Source: an uncultured Poribacteria bacterium
GTDB taxonomy: Bacteria; Poribacteria; WGA-4E; WGA-3G
DNA: 64,000 bases
Direction of reading: 5' to 3'
Assembly (NCBI GenBank): GCA_951828515.1
Contig: OX639992.1
Span: 5,186,217 to 5,250,216, forward strand
Shown here piece after piece: positions 25,218-33,341 of the stretch. The number at the start of each line of letters is the position of its first letter. Position 1 is the first letter of the stretch. The translations under genes and the position numbers were made by a program. The notes beneath the pieces are model-generated. The model had not been told where the DNA came from. It did not search any database and saw nothing but the letters and a program-made list of their open reading frames with translations.

Positions 25218-27365
25218 TTATTCCCCTTCTACGGGTTCGGCAGGCTCCATGGGTTGTTCCGGTTCTGCGGGCATCATGCCATCCCCCATGTCTTCACCTT
25301 TTATCACGGTTGTTGTATCTCTGGAACCCGTTACAATAAAGCCATCGATAGTGAGTTCCGCTTCAACAGTCGGTGGGGGTCCAATGTCTTCTGGAAACGG
25401 AAATCCGTCTAAGGGTGGAAACCCTTCAGGCAACGGGAAATCTCCGGGCATTTCACCGTCTCCATCACCATCCTCCTCACCATCTTCAGGCATCTCGCCA
25501 TCATCGTTTCCGTCCTCTTCACCGTCTTCTGGCATTTCACCATCCTCTGGAGGTAAAATCCCTTCAGGAGGTAAGAAACCTTCTGGTGGTAGCAGATCCG
25601 GCGGCAATCCTGGGAATTCTCCACCAAATCCTCCGGAGGGTGTCAGCGTTACCGTGATGAGACCCGGATCCAACTGATCCTCTTCCATCTGTTTGATGAG
25701 TTCATCCAAATTTTGTGGGACAGGTCTCTCCTCTTCGTCGCCGAATCCGCCGAAATCAAATCCAAAGTCGGGAATCGGAATGCCATCGGGCGGTGGTCCA
25801 AGCCCTCCAACGAAGTCAAGTGCGCTTCCAGAGACGTTGATATTTGCTTCACCAGCAGGAAAATCTTCAGGCACCTCAAGTGTGACCTCTCTTTGGATTG
25901 TCCGTTCGTTTCCAGCTGTGCTCCAGTGCGGAACAAGCACAATGGAGACAGTAACGCTTTCACCCGGTATAATTTCTTCAGGTGCGGTAACTTCTGCAAG
26001 CTCCGCTTTCGCGATTTGCGGTTTGTCTGTGATAGAGATGGATACCGATTTTAATGTCGCTCTACCTGCACTGTTTGAAAGCGTGCTGCTGAAAGATTGG
26101 ACGATCCGATCGACATTTAGCAAGACATCCAGAAATGGTACCGGAGAAGCACTCCTGAACGGTTCAGTATAGATGGTATCGGTTTCCTGAAACTGGAGTG
26201 TAACAGTGCCATCCACCGTAGCATTACTGAGTTCCATCCGAAGGGCATCCATAGTGATCGCGGCGACAAGTGGAACATACCATTCTTGTCCATACGCCAC
26301 GCGATGCTGTTTTTCTATCGCTGTTGGACTGTTAGCGGGATGGTAAGAGGTTATAACAGGGATCATCGGTGGCGGCGCACCAAGTTCACCGACGATTGCT
26401 GGTGTCAGGTCTTTTGTTATCGTCCCGATGGGGTTACCGTAAGCAGAAGCGGATTTATAGGATACGGCAAGACTCGGAACGATCCCATTGACAACGGCTC
26501 TATATACCGGTAATGCAGACTTCCCATCGCCAAACATTGGATGCCCAAACGCTACAAATTTATTCTCATAAACTTGTGTGACGGTTCCAAGACCTATGGC
26601 GTTGGCAATGTCCCCTGTTGCTATAGCGGCACCAATCATATCCCCTGGGGCGAGTCCGGGTGAGTTACCTGCTGCAGGTGCGGCAGGCACGGCACCAAAA
26701 TCAGCAAAGAGTTCAACGAAATTATAGCGTGAGTTCTCCAGATACGAAGAGAGTTCTTGAATTCTGTGGGACTGTATTCCAGTAATCATCACAGGTGTTT
26801 TAACGGGTGTGTACGTCGCGTTGATCCCTACTGCAGGTGCGGCAGGAGCAGCCTCTTGCGCAAGGATTTCACCAAAGGTTTGGTGATCGATTGCAGCCTC
26901 CATTGCATCGATTGATGTAACCCAGAACCGAGTCGGTGCTGTGGAGAAGCTGTCACCATAGGCAAGCGCGCCCATGATACGCCCTGGAGGTCCAACAGGG
27001 CTCCCTGACATCCCTTGTGCAATGCCGCCCATAGCCTCAATTGATTCGTCCATCAGTTCACACTCATAGAGCGGAAATCCGAATCCGAAATCTCGAACGC
27101 CACGGAACCGAGCATTAATCACGACTCTACTTGTCCCTTCAAGCACTGTAACGATTTGGACAGGCGTTTTATCCGTCAGTTTCCGCGCTTCATCTTCATA
27201 CATGTTTTCCAAGACGACGTCACCTAAGAGGGGCGCGGCACTGAATCCGTTTATCAGGTCACTGGCTATGGGATTTTCAAGCTGTGCCTGTTCTTCGTCA
27301 GGGGAGCAACTCCATTGACAGAGCGTCGCAACAGCGATGCATGCCAGTACAAACAACTTTTTCAT
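25218..27365 (-). CDS. S55 (SpoIVB-type) serine peptidase-like lipoprotein with acidic repeat tail
   Basis: 715 aa. The N-terminus has a hydrophobic stretch ending in 'LCQWSC' (C20), consistent with a lipoprotein. The S55 hallmark 'GIAQGMSGSPVG' appears near residue 117, and 'NKFVAFGHPMFGDG' near 260 supplies the family's histidine region. These peptidases cleave membrane or periplasmic signalling proteins, as SpoIVB does in sporulation, but no sporulation genes are seen here. After about residue 560 the chain becomes proline/glycine and Glu/Asp rich, with tandem 'EMPEDGEEDG' units (25450-25560). An FN3- or CARDB-like section may lie between. The catalytic triad cannot be confirmed by eye. 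Confidence 0.78.
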   Translation of the reverse strand: MKKLFVLACIAVATLCQWSCSPDEEQAQLENPIASDLINGFSAAPLLGDVVLENMYEDEARKLTDKTPVQIVTVLEGTSRVVINARFRGVRDFGFGFPLYECELMDESIEAMGGIAQGMSGSPVGPPGRIMGALAYGDSFSTAPTRFWVTSIDAMEAAIDHQTFGEILAQEAAPAAPAVGINATYTPVKTPVMITGIQSHRIQELSSYLENSRYNFVELFADFGAVPAAPAAGNSPGLAPGDMIGAAIATGDIANAIGLGTVTQVYENKFVAFGHPMFGDGKSALPVYRAVVNGIVPSLAVSYKSASAYGNPIGTITKDLTPAIVGELGAPPPMIPVITSYHPANSPTAIEKQHRVAYGQEWYVPLVAAITMDALRMELSNATVDGTVTLQFQETDTIYTEPFRSASPVPFLDVLLNVDRIVQSFSSTLSNSAGRATLKSVSISITDKPQIAKAELAEVTAPEEIIPGESVTVSIVLVPHWSTAGNERTIQREVTLEVPEDFPAGEANINVSGSALDFVGGLGPPPDGIPIPDFGFDFGGFGDEEERPVPQNLDELIKQMEEDQLDPGLITVTLTPSGGFGGEFPGLPPDLLPPEGFLPPEGILPPEDGEMPEDGEEDGNDDGEMPEDGEEDGDGDGEMPGDFPLPEGFPPLDGFPFPEDIGPPPTVEAELTIDGFIVTGSRDTTTVIKGEDMGDGMMPAEPEQPMEPAEPVEGE

Positions 27366-27411
27366 TTATATTCCTCCAGAATAGAATTGCCTCTATCTGT
27401 TTGTGTTGTTT

Positions 27412-27547
27412 CATAGTAAAACTCGGAAGCGTGTGGACAGGTGTTCAGTGAACGAAGGAAACATCCAAGCAAAAACATCCTCACCGCCGCTGAACGAGGA
27501 TTGTATCCTCGCCCCACAATGTCCAAATAGTTATAGATTTTACTATG
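27412..27547. repeat. MITE-like element, second copy
   Basis: 136 bp with ends CATAGTAAAACTC and GATTTTACTATG and an internal hairpin CGAGGAT/ATCCTCG (27495-27511) preceded by TCACCGCCGCTGA, paralleling the element at 16334-16449. Confidence 0.6.
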
Positions 27548-28120
27548 AAATAAGATTTACGCGGAGTTCGTCAGTCGCTTTGTATGATTAAACCGGACGT
27601 GAATCTTGTGAGAAAGATTTGTCATATATCAATAAAACTGTTTAGGTGTTGAAAAGTCACGCAAAATGCTCGACTGTTCAACCTGTTCTTAATAGTAGGC
27701 ATAATCTCGCGATCGTGCAACTACGCGTTAGGTTAGTATATTCCAAGGCAAATTCTCTTTGAAAAAGATTGAGATTACCCATTCGCGAACGAGGTTTGTA
27801 ATCTCGCTGTCAGAAGTGAGTGCTTAATCTTGGAATCAACTATAACAACGCTATTTAGAGACAGAAGATAACATCGAGTTGTGAATCTCGGCTTACAATC
27901 TCCTTTTTTGATATTGTTGCGACGCGTTTCAATCGGCAGAACATCAAACTGGGTCTCATACCGTCTCTCTTCCCCGTTGATCACATAACGAATATCGGGA
28001 ACTGCAGATGCATCGTTGCCGGGGATGTATGGGACATCATTGGCAAACTCTACCTTTGAGAAACTTTTGTTATTTCCTGCGTACTTTCGGGTACTACCGT
28101 GTGGTTTTCCATTACAGGCT
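27548..28120. other. Gene-free stretch with a possible minus-strand gene fragment
   Basis: No complete gene. On the minus strand the frame is open from about 28120 to 27775 and includes 'FANDVPYIPGNDASAVPDIR' and 'EERRYETQFDVLPIETRRNN', which read like genuine protein sequence but have no recognised family and no start. The IS3 remnant begins where this frame would continue upstream. It may be the 3' part of a gene broken by the insertion. Confidence 0.3.
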
Positions 28121-28279
28121 TTATCGTGGAAGCGACAGTTGCTTGAAAATGCCTCGACGCTGTTTGACTCTACTGATAAGCAATCGAGTGATGCCGAGCA
28201 GCGTATCGCTCACCTTGAGCAACTTGTTGGGAGATTGACTGTGGCCTTAGACATCCAAAAAAAGCCTTGGATTGGTTGA
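28121..28279 (+). pseudogene. Truncated IS3-family OrfA
   Basis: Only the C-terminal part is recognisable: 'SWKRQLLENASTLF' followed by a helix 'DAEQRIAHLEQLVGRL' and 'ALDIQKK', the usual end of IS3 OrfA (the leucine-zipper region). The N-terminal helix-turn-helix is missing; upstream codons do not resemble OrfA. The stop at 28277-28279 lies one base before the OrfB start. Confidence 0.65.
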
Positions 28280-28280
28280 A

Positions 28281-29120
28281 ATGACCTTATCCGAAAAGCG
28301 AAGCCTCATTTCGGCATTGCAGCAGGAGTATTCCGTGCGAGAGATTTGTGAAACACTCGGTTTCAACCGCAGCAGTTTCTATTATCACCCCCAAGAGGAT
28401 CCGTCCGAAGATGCCCTGCGATCGGAAATAGAGACGCTTGCGGGACGGTATCCAAGATACGGATATAGGCGTATCACACAGCTACTTCTGCGTCAGGGAT
28501 ACACCGTTGGGACCCGACGCGTCGCTCGGTTGATGAAAGAGAAGAATCTCTTGGTCGCCGTCAAGCGTGCGGGTCAAACCACAAAATCGCTTCAGGGGGA
28601 GAAACCCTGGAGCAACCGGCTTGAAACCCTTGAGGTCTCTCATCCGGATCAGGTCTGGGTGGCGGATATTACCTATGTTCGTCTCAAGGGACGTTTCATC
28701 TATGTCTGCCTACTCATGGATGCTTTCACCCGAATGATCAGAGCATGGCAGCTCAGTCAACACTTGAACCAATCTCTGACGCTCAAACCGCTCAAGGAGG
28801 CATTCTGCCACAGCGTCCCTGAGATTCATCATTCTGATCAAGGCGTGCAGTATCTTTCAAGGGCCTATATCACAACGCTCAAAGAACATGGCGTTGAGAT
28901 TTCCGTCGCACACCGAGGACGCCCTTGGGAGAACGGATATGCTGAAAGACTCATCCGCACCCTCAAGGAGGAAGAAGTTCATCTCAATGACTATCAAAAC
29001 ATCACCGAGGCAAGAGATCGCATCGGGAATTTCATCACACAAGTCTATAATCAGAAACGCCCACATTCGGCGTTAGGGTATTTGATGCCTATGGAATTTC
29101 AACGACAAACCTTCTCTTAA
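28281..29120 (+). CDS. IS3-family transposase OrfB (DDE integrase core)
   Basis: 279 aa from the ATG at 28281, directly behind the OrfA stop. The HTH_21 segment ('REICETLGFNRSSFYYHPQE') and 'YPRYGYRRITQLLLRQG' precede the rve integrase core. The catalytic residues are present: D in 'VWVADITYVRL', D in 'IHHSDQGVQYLS' and E in 'NGYAERLIRTLKEEEV'. The C-terminus 'YNQKRPHSALGYLMP' is typical. The coding sequence is intact, but OrfA is truncated and no terminal inverted repeats were recognised, so the element is probably inactive. Confidence 0.9.
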   Translation: MTLSEKRSLISALQQEYSVREICETLGFNRSSFYYHPQEDPSEDALRSEIETLAGRYPRYGYRRITQLLLRQGYTVGTRRVARLMKEKNLLVAVKRAGQTTKSLQGEKPWSNRLETLEVSHPDQVWVADITYVRLKGRFIYVCLLMDAFTRMIRAWQLSQHLNQSLTLKPLKEAFCHSVPEIHHSDQGVQYLSRAYITTLKEHGVEISVAHRGRPWENGYAERLIRTLKEEEVHLNDYQNITEARDRIGNFITQVYNQKRPHSALGYLMPMEFQRQTFS

Positions 29121-29272
29121 CTTTTCGAAATTGTGGTCTAAATAAGCGTATGCCCTACAGTTCGTAGTCGTGCGATTCATCGCACGTCGTGTGGTCCAAG
29201 ATTACCCAATTTATTTGTTAATCCTCATTAGGAGTGCTATGTCTATAGAAAACGCATCAAGAAGACTCCATC

Positions 29273-29312
29273 ATCTTGTAAATCCTTGAATCCTGTAAAT
29301 CCTGATTCAGAC
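29273..29312. repeat. AATCCTGTAAATCCTGATTC dispersed repeat
   Basis: A near-identical stretch lies at 40649-40690, ahead of the small ORF at 40704. It is a short dispersed repeat of unknown function. Confidence 0.5.
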
Positions 29313-29384
29313 GATGAACACCTACATGTCTCCATAACCAAGTCATCTTTTTCTAAAATTGACCCCTATGGCTTCAAAACCCAC

Positions 29385-29725
29385 CCCGCCGCTGACGAGG
29401 TTTCTCACCTCGCCTCTTGAGTCTCGTAGGTTGGGTAGAACGGATGCCACCAAACCCGTAAATATCATAGAAAGCGAAGGTCGGTCCATACACGCCCCAT
29501 TGATCAGAAACCGAGAGAAACCCAACGCTTTCGGCGTCAAGTGCCGGCACCTCTGCGGGTATGACGTTGGGTTTCGCTGGGGTATTGAGTGGGTATGCCG
29601 GCATGTCGTATTTGAGGCGTATTTGGCACCCCTACGTCTTCTTTTTGCGTTCCGCTCTACCCAACCTACGGGACCCGAAACCGCTAAATTGACACCTATG
29701 GTGCGGTTGCAAACCGCACCTACCG
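29385..29725. repeat. Composite of nested dispersed repeats
   Basis: It begins with CCGCCGCTGACGAGGTTTC (MITE-core type). It continues with GTAGGTTGGGTAGAACGG at 29429 facing CGCTCTACCCAACCTACGGG at 29653, an inner AAACCCAACGC facing GTTGGGTTTCGC, and ends with a GGTGCGGTTGCAAACCGCACC-type palindrome at 29700. The inner minus-strand frame (29374-29604) reads like protein in places ('ALDAESVGFLSVSDQWGVYG') but has no recognised family. Confidence 0.55.
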
Positions 29726-29745
29726 GGTTTGGGAAATGTATCAAA

Positions 29746-30184
29746 TTACCGACATAAAATGACTTGTCCTGCGACGACATCTGTCGGAATAGCGTTGGCA
29801 CCAGCGGAGAAACCGCGAACGTTACCACCCATCTTTGTCAGGAGGGCGAACCCTTCTTCCCATCCGAGCGTTTGAAGGATGATTTCATACACCATGTGCG
29901 CCGAACCACTCTCTCTTGGATCGGCTGCGCCAATTTTACCGAGCAACGTCACGTCACCCAAATCCTGCCATGCCGTGGCTTTCGGGAGACTGAGCATTTC
30001 GCGCAACCGCGTACCACTTCTCGAAATTGGTTCCAAACTCTGTCTCAATTCCCTCTGGATGTGGTGAAATAATGATAAGTTCGTCCTGTGCAAACAAGAC
30101 AGCAGGTAGTGCCAAAAGACATAATACAATCCCCCACGTCGCAAGATGTACGCTGCAACGTCCGAGAGGTTTTAAATAGGGCAT
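29746..30184 (-). pseudogene. Solute-binding protein (iron/ABC type) pseudogene
   Basis: The start is the ATG nine nt behind AGGAG. A signal peptide ('ALPAVLFAQDELIIISPHPEG') leads into 'TEFGTNFEKWY', then the frame changes. The other frame continues with 'MLSLPKATAWQDLGD', 'GKIGAADPRESGSAHMVYEI' and 'LLTKMGGNVRGFSAGANAIP', which are typical of periplasmic Fe(III)-type binding proteins. About 100 codons expected between the two parts are missing. The C-terminus stops early ('VVAGQVILCR') against the composite repeat, so the gene is both deleted internally and truncated. Confidence 0.7.
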
Positions 30185-30232
30185 GTTTGGGTTCTCCTTT
30201 TTCATACCGGTAGTAATACTGAAGACATGCAG

Positions 30233-31204
30233 TTAAGGTGAAAACGTTGGTTGCTGATCTAAAATATATTTAATCGGGTTCACCCATCTCTCTTTTTCTA
30301 TATCATAAACACCATAGTGTAGGTGTGCACCCGTGCTACGACCAGTATTCCCGACGTAGCCGATAATCTGATAACGCGTCACTTTTTGCCCAACTTTGAG
30401 GCCGTCAGCGTAATCTTTCAAATGTGCGTATAACGTTTTGAACTCGTCTCCTTCGTGGTCAATCTCAATTATCTTTCCTAAATAGCCGCTTCTTTCAATC
30501 TTCACAACTTTTCCATCAGCAGCAGCGATAACAGGAACCCCGGATCGGGTTTTGATATCCAATCCTTGGTGAAATCCGCGTTTCTTCGTCAATGGGTGGG
30601 TGCGCCACCCAAAACCGGAAGAATACCAATAACCGTATTTCTCCCCGTTTTCCTGTTGAAGTTTCACAGGTAAAATCGAAGGATGTCCATCAAGTTTTTT
30701 TTCATGTTCGCTGACATAGTCGTAGAGAGATAGAATTTCATGCTTCAAGAGACTCGGCTTTAGAACTTCCTGTTTTTCGCGTGTATCGTCTGAGGTGCCA
30801 CCAGTTGCTGAGGTATTTTCCTGTTGCGTATCAGCTGATCCCTCCATTCCTTCGGGTACCCCAGAAGCACTACTACCGCCACCGCCTTGCCCGAGGATCC
30901 CTAAAGCTTGCTGAATCTTTTCTGCCATCTGGCGGATATCTTTCATCTCTTCATTAACACCAGCGAGTTCCAATTCAACTTGGAGTTTTGCCTGCGCTAA
31001 TTGCTCAAAATTTTCCAGATTTGCCTGTAGTCTTTGTTCGGAACCCGCTTTATGGAACTTCTGGAAAAGTCCATAGCCAATCCCGCTGATCCCTACTAAG
31101 AATAAAGTTGAGATAGTGAAAACGAAGAATAGAATTTGCACTTTACTGATTGCATGCTGGCGAACTGAATTTCCACGAGATGACATCAAGATAACGGTGT
31201 ACAT
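30233..31204 (-). CDS. M23 (LytM-type) peptidoglycan endopeptidase, membrane anchored
   Basis: 323 aa from the ATG nine nt behind AGGAGG; a TTG lies one codon upstream. There is a single membrane segment (about 22-45), a coiled coil (about 50-100, many E/Q/L), a glycine/serine linker and then the M23 domain. Zinc motifs are visible: H-x-x-x-D in 'GFHQGLDIKTRSG' and H-x-H in 'GAHLHYGVYD'. The domain opens with 'FGWRTHPLTKKRGFHQ' as in LytM peptidases. It cleaves cell-wall crosslinks or activates amidases in the periplasm. The CBS/CorC gene lies upstream on the same strand, 59 nt away. Confidence 0.9.
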   Translation of the reverse strand: MYTVILMSSRGNSVRQHAISKVQILFFVFTISTLFLVGISGIGYGLFQKFHKAGSEQRLQANLENFEQLAQAKLQVELELAGVNEEMKDIRQMAEKIQQALGILGQGGGGSSASGVPEGMEGSADTQQENTSATGGTSDDTREKQEVLKPSLLKHEILSLYDYVSEHEKKLDGHPSILPVKLQQENGEKYGYWYSSGFGWRTHPLTKKRGFHQGLDIKTRSGVPVIAAADGKVVKIERSGYLGKIIEIDHEGDEFKTLYAHLKDYADGLKVGQKVTRYQIIGYVGNTGRSTGAHLHYGVYDIEKERWVNPIKYILDQQPTFSP

Positions 31205-31263
31205 CAAGTTAATCCTCCTTTGAAAATGCGATGTTGGGAGCGTCTCAATTTCATGATCCCTCC

Positions 31264-32142
31264 TTAGTTCTTTGCGACTTTTTTCATAACCTGAAGTCGA
31301 GAAATACCGTACTCGAAGATGTCCTCTATATTAAATTCATAACCTTCATATTCAATTTTTTCACCTTTTTGTGGAAGGCGCCCGAGCAGTATAAGAATAA
31401 AGCCGCCAATGGTGTCACACCAGTCCGTAGGAATTTGGGTGTTTAACGATATATTAACATCGACAATTAACGCTCGCGCATCAATACGCCACTGATTGTT
31501 TCCAAATTTTTCAATGGAAGGCGTATTCCGTTTGCGATTAGACGTTATGGAGCCTACAACCTTCTCTAAAATATCTATCAATTCTACAATCCCTACACAA
31601 CTTCCGTGCTCGTTAACTACAATAGCAGCTGGTATTTTGGATTGGCGCAGTTCACCCAATAAATCCATAGCAGACTTCAGGGGTGGCACATAAGGCAGGC
31701 TCCTTACAAATGACGATAAATCAGCGGAATGTTGCTCGGTGGTAAGGATTTCCATAGCATCAACGACGCCGAGCAATCGGTCAACACGTTCGTTATAAAT
31801 AGGGATATAACGATAGTTGAACTCACTACAAAAATTGGGAACCTCAGAAGGTGATGATTCTACTCTCAGCAGATTGATTTCTGACAGCGGCATCATTACT
31901 TCCTGTGCTGTCAACGCTTTCAGATCGAACACCGCGCGCAATAATCGGGCTTCATGTTCCGGAAATACCTGAATGTTCTCCAGAAGTAGCGTCCCAAGTT
32001 GCTCGCGTGTCGGACTTGTCTTTCGTTTCAAGTTCCCTATGAGTCCCCTTTTGTGAGCTTTCACTTCTTCGTTGTAGACAACAAGTGCGTTAGATTTGAC
32101 CAACTCTGTTTTCCCACGGTTTTGCTTATTGATAGTGGTCAT
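31264..32142 (-). CDS. CBS-pair/CorC_HlyC protein without the membrane domain
   Basis: 292 aa from the ATG seven nt behind AAGGA; the TTG at 32196 is not needed. The N-terminal 50 residues are basic. CBS motifs follow: 'TAQEVMMPLSEINLL', 'YIPIYNERVDRLLGVVDAMEI' and 'IPAAIVVNEHGSCVGIVELIDILEKVVG' (about residues 75-200). The last 80 residues form a CorC_HlyC transporter-associated domain ('RIDARALIVDVNISL', 'DTIGGFILILLGRLP'). CorC/CNNM proteins usually carry a DUF21 membrane domain or act in Mg/Co efflux; this one lacks membrane spans. It may regulate a partner protein. Confidence 0.82.
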   Translation of the reverse strand: MTTINKQNRGKTELVKSNALVVYNEEVKAHKRGLIGNLKRKTSPTREQLGTLLLENIQVFPEHEARLLRAVFDLKALTAQEVMMPLSEINLLRVESSPSEVPNFCSEFNYRYIPIYNERVDRLLGVVDAMEILTTEQHSADLSSFVRSLPYVPPLKSAMDLLGELRQSKIPAAIVVNEHGSCVGIVELIDILEKVVGSITSNRKRNTPSIEKFGNNQWRIDARALIVDVNISLNTQIPTDWCDTIGGFILILLGRLPQKGEKIEYEGYEFNIEDIFEYGISRLQVMKKVAKN

Positions 32143-32179
32143 GTAGTCATCCTTTGTTTTCTGATTGTTTGAAGGTTCT

Positions 32180-32578
32180 CTACGTTTGAGCAACAAGCAT
32201 CAGTTCCGTTTTGCCGCCGAGTCCTGCAACAACGGGAAACGTTTTCTCCGCGGGCTTTCCATCTTTCGGAACATAAATGAGTTTTGGATGTTGTGCGAGG
32301 TTCCGAAATACTTCGGAGTACTGACGCGTATTTTCTGCCTTTCGTAGTACTGGTAACTTGTCCCCTTGTGTTTCGTCTTCAGCAAACGGTTCACGCTGCA
32401 CGTGCCGACGCGCGGCCGCTGCACGTTCCTTCTCTGCATCGGACTCCTGCCCGGCAGCAAACTGATGCAAATGGTGGATCTCTGCTTGTCACGTTTCGAC
32501 TTCTGAAGCCGATAATAGGTTCTCAACGACAAGATAACCTTCCTTTTCAAAAAACGCTTTTCGCTCCTTCAAATCCAT
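32180..32578 (-). pseudogene. PhyH-family pseudogene with in-frame UGA
   Basis: The ATG at 32578 follows GGAGGCTAAA and begins 'MDLKERKAFFEKEGYLVVEN', a typical PhyH N-terminus. Codon 30 is TGA (32489-32491), in a position where relatives usually have Leu. The same frame then continues 'QAEIHHLHQFAAGQESDAEK' and 'QREPFAEDETQGDKLP', still PhyH-like, up to 'LAQHPKLIYV'. The remaining 30 codons do not look like the family, and the iron-binding H-x-D is missing. So there is one nonsense mutation plus loss of the C-terminal two thirds. Confidence 0.7.
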
Positions 32579-32853
32579 TTTAGCCTCCAGTGTTTTTATC
32601 CCGTAGGTAGAACGTGTAAAAGAGATTTGCTGTTCCCCTTTATTGAAACTTCATAAAGTTCGTGCTACAAAAGAGCAGCCTGCGTAAGCCATAATCTTAA
32701 TAAGACGTAATATAATAATAATACATATTTATTTATTTTGTCTCAATATTAATTATTAAATTATAATATTTTTCGCTGATATGTCAAGTTAAATTTGTAA
32801 AACTACAGGGATATAATGAAATCACACTGTCCTGTTAAAGGAGTGCCGGCGTG

Positions 32854-33014
32854 ATGAAATATTGGGCTTGGTTCATTATCGAGCGTTTTTTCATTAATTG
32901 AAGCAGGGTCGTCGCGTTGCCACCCGCTATGATAAATACGCAGACAGATACCTCGGATTCGTCTATCTTGCAGCTATACTTATTACTGCCAAAAAAAATG
33001 TAAACACTACCTAG
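32854..33014 (+). pseudogene. IS5-family transposase C-terminal fragment
   Basis: A short frame 'KYWAWFIIERFF' stops, then another frame gives 'GRRVATRYDKYADRYLGFVY' and 'LAAILITAKKNVNTT', the typical end of IS5-type DDE transposases. The stop codon lies in the centre of the palindrome at 32995-33030. Only about 50 codons remain, with a frameshift. Confidence 0.6.
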
Positions 33015-33030
33015 GTAGTGTTTACATTTT
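32995..33030. repeat. 36-bp perfect palindrome
   Basis: AAAATGTAAACACTACCT joined head to head with its exact reverse complement, centred on CTAGG without a spacer. It overlaps the stop of the IS5 remnant. It could be an abutted pair of IS ends or a strong terminator stem. Confidence 0.7.
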
Positions 33031-33144
33031 GGCTCCGGATCCAGTCATGGCAAGGCTTCTATAGTTCTGCAGATCCATTTAATCCATAGACGCAAATTCT
33101 GATAGATACTGACTTCCCGACGATTTTGATGATGAAATGTAAAC

Positions 33145-33264
33145 AGGACTTACGCAAAATTGGCTCTCATGCCAAAATTGAGCGAATATTCCCGAAGAAA
33201 GCGCAATAAATTGCGCTACTACGAACCAAAGACTGCCGAAAACGGGTCAACTGCGTAAGTCCTA
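33145..33264. mobile_element. MITE-like insertion with 12-bp inverted ends and 6-bp target duplication
   Basis: Left end AGGACTTACGCA, right end TGCGTAAGTCCT plus one A, about 120 bp, no coding capacity. GTAAAC stands directly on both sides (33139-33144 and 33265-33270). An internal GCGCAAT/ATTGCGC hairpin is followed by ACTACGAACC. Partial copies lie near 17385-17425 and perhaps 19290 and 32684. Confidence 0.65.
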
Positions 33265-33341
33265 GTAAACACAATGTAGACATTCCAGAGAAAAGTAGAA
33301 TCACTCTCCCTCCGCGCCTACGGTTTAGAGGTCTGTGAAAA

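Larger units (their letters stand above)
28121..29145 (+). mobile_element. Partial IS3-family insertion sequence
   Basis: Contains the truncated OrfA and the intact OrfB. The left end appears lost or overwritten. The right boundary is unclear; sequence after 29120 (CTTTTCGAAATTGTGGTC) might include the right end. No target duplication was found. Confidence 0.6.

Noticed and set aside
29359-29757. 132-aa plus-strand ORF
   Set aside because: It crosses several dispersed palindromic repeats and its translation has no protein-like pattern.
32489-32491. Selenocysteine codon or altered genetic code
   Set aside because: All other genes use the standard code without internal UGA, the affected frame is a truncated pseudogene, and no selenium gene is seen.
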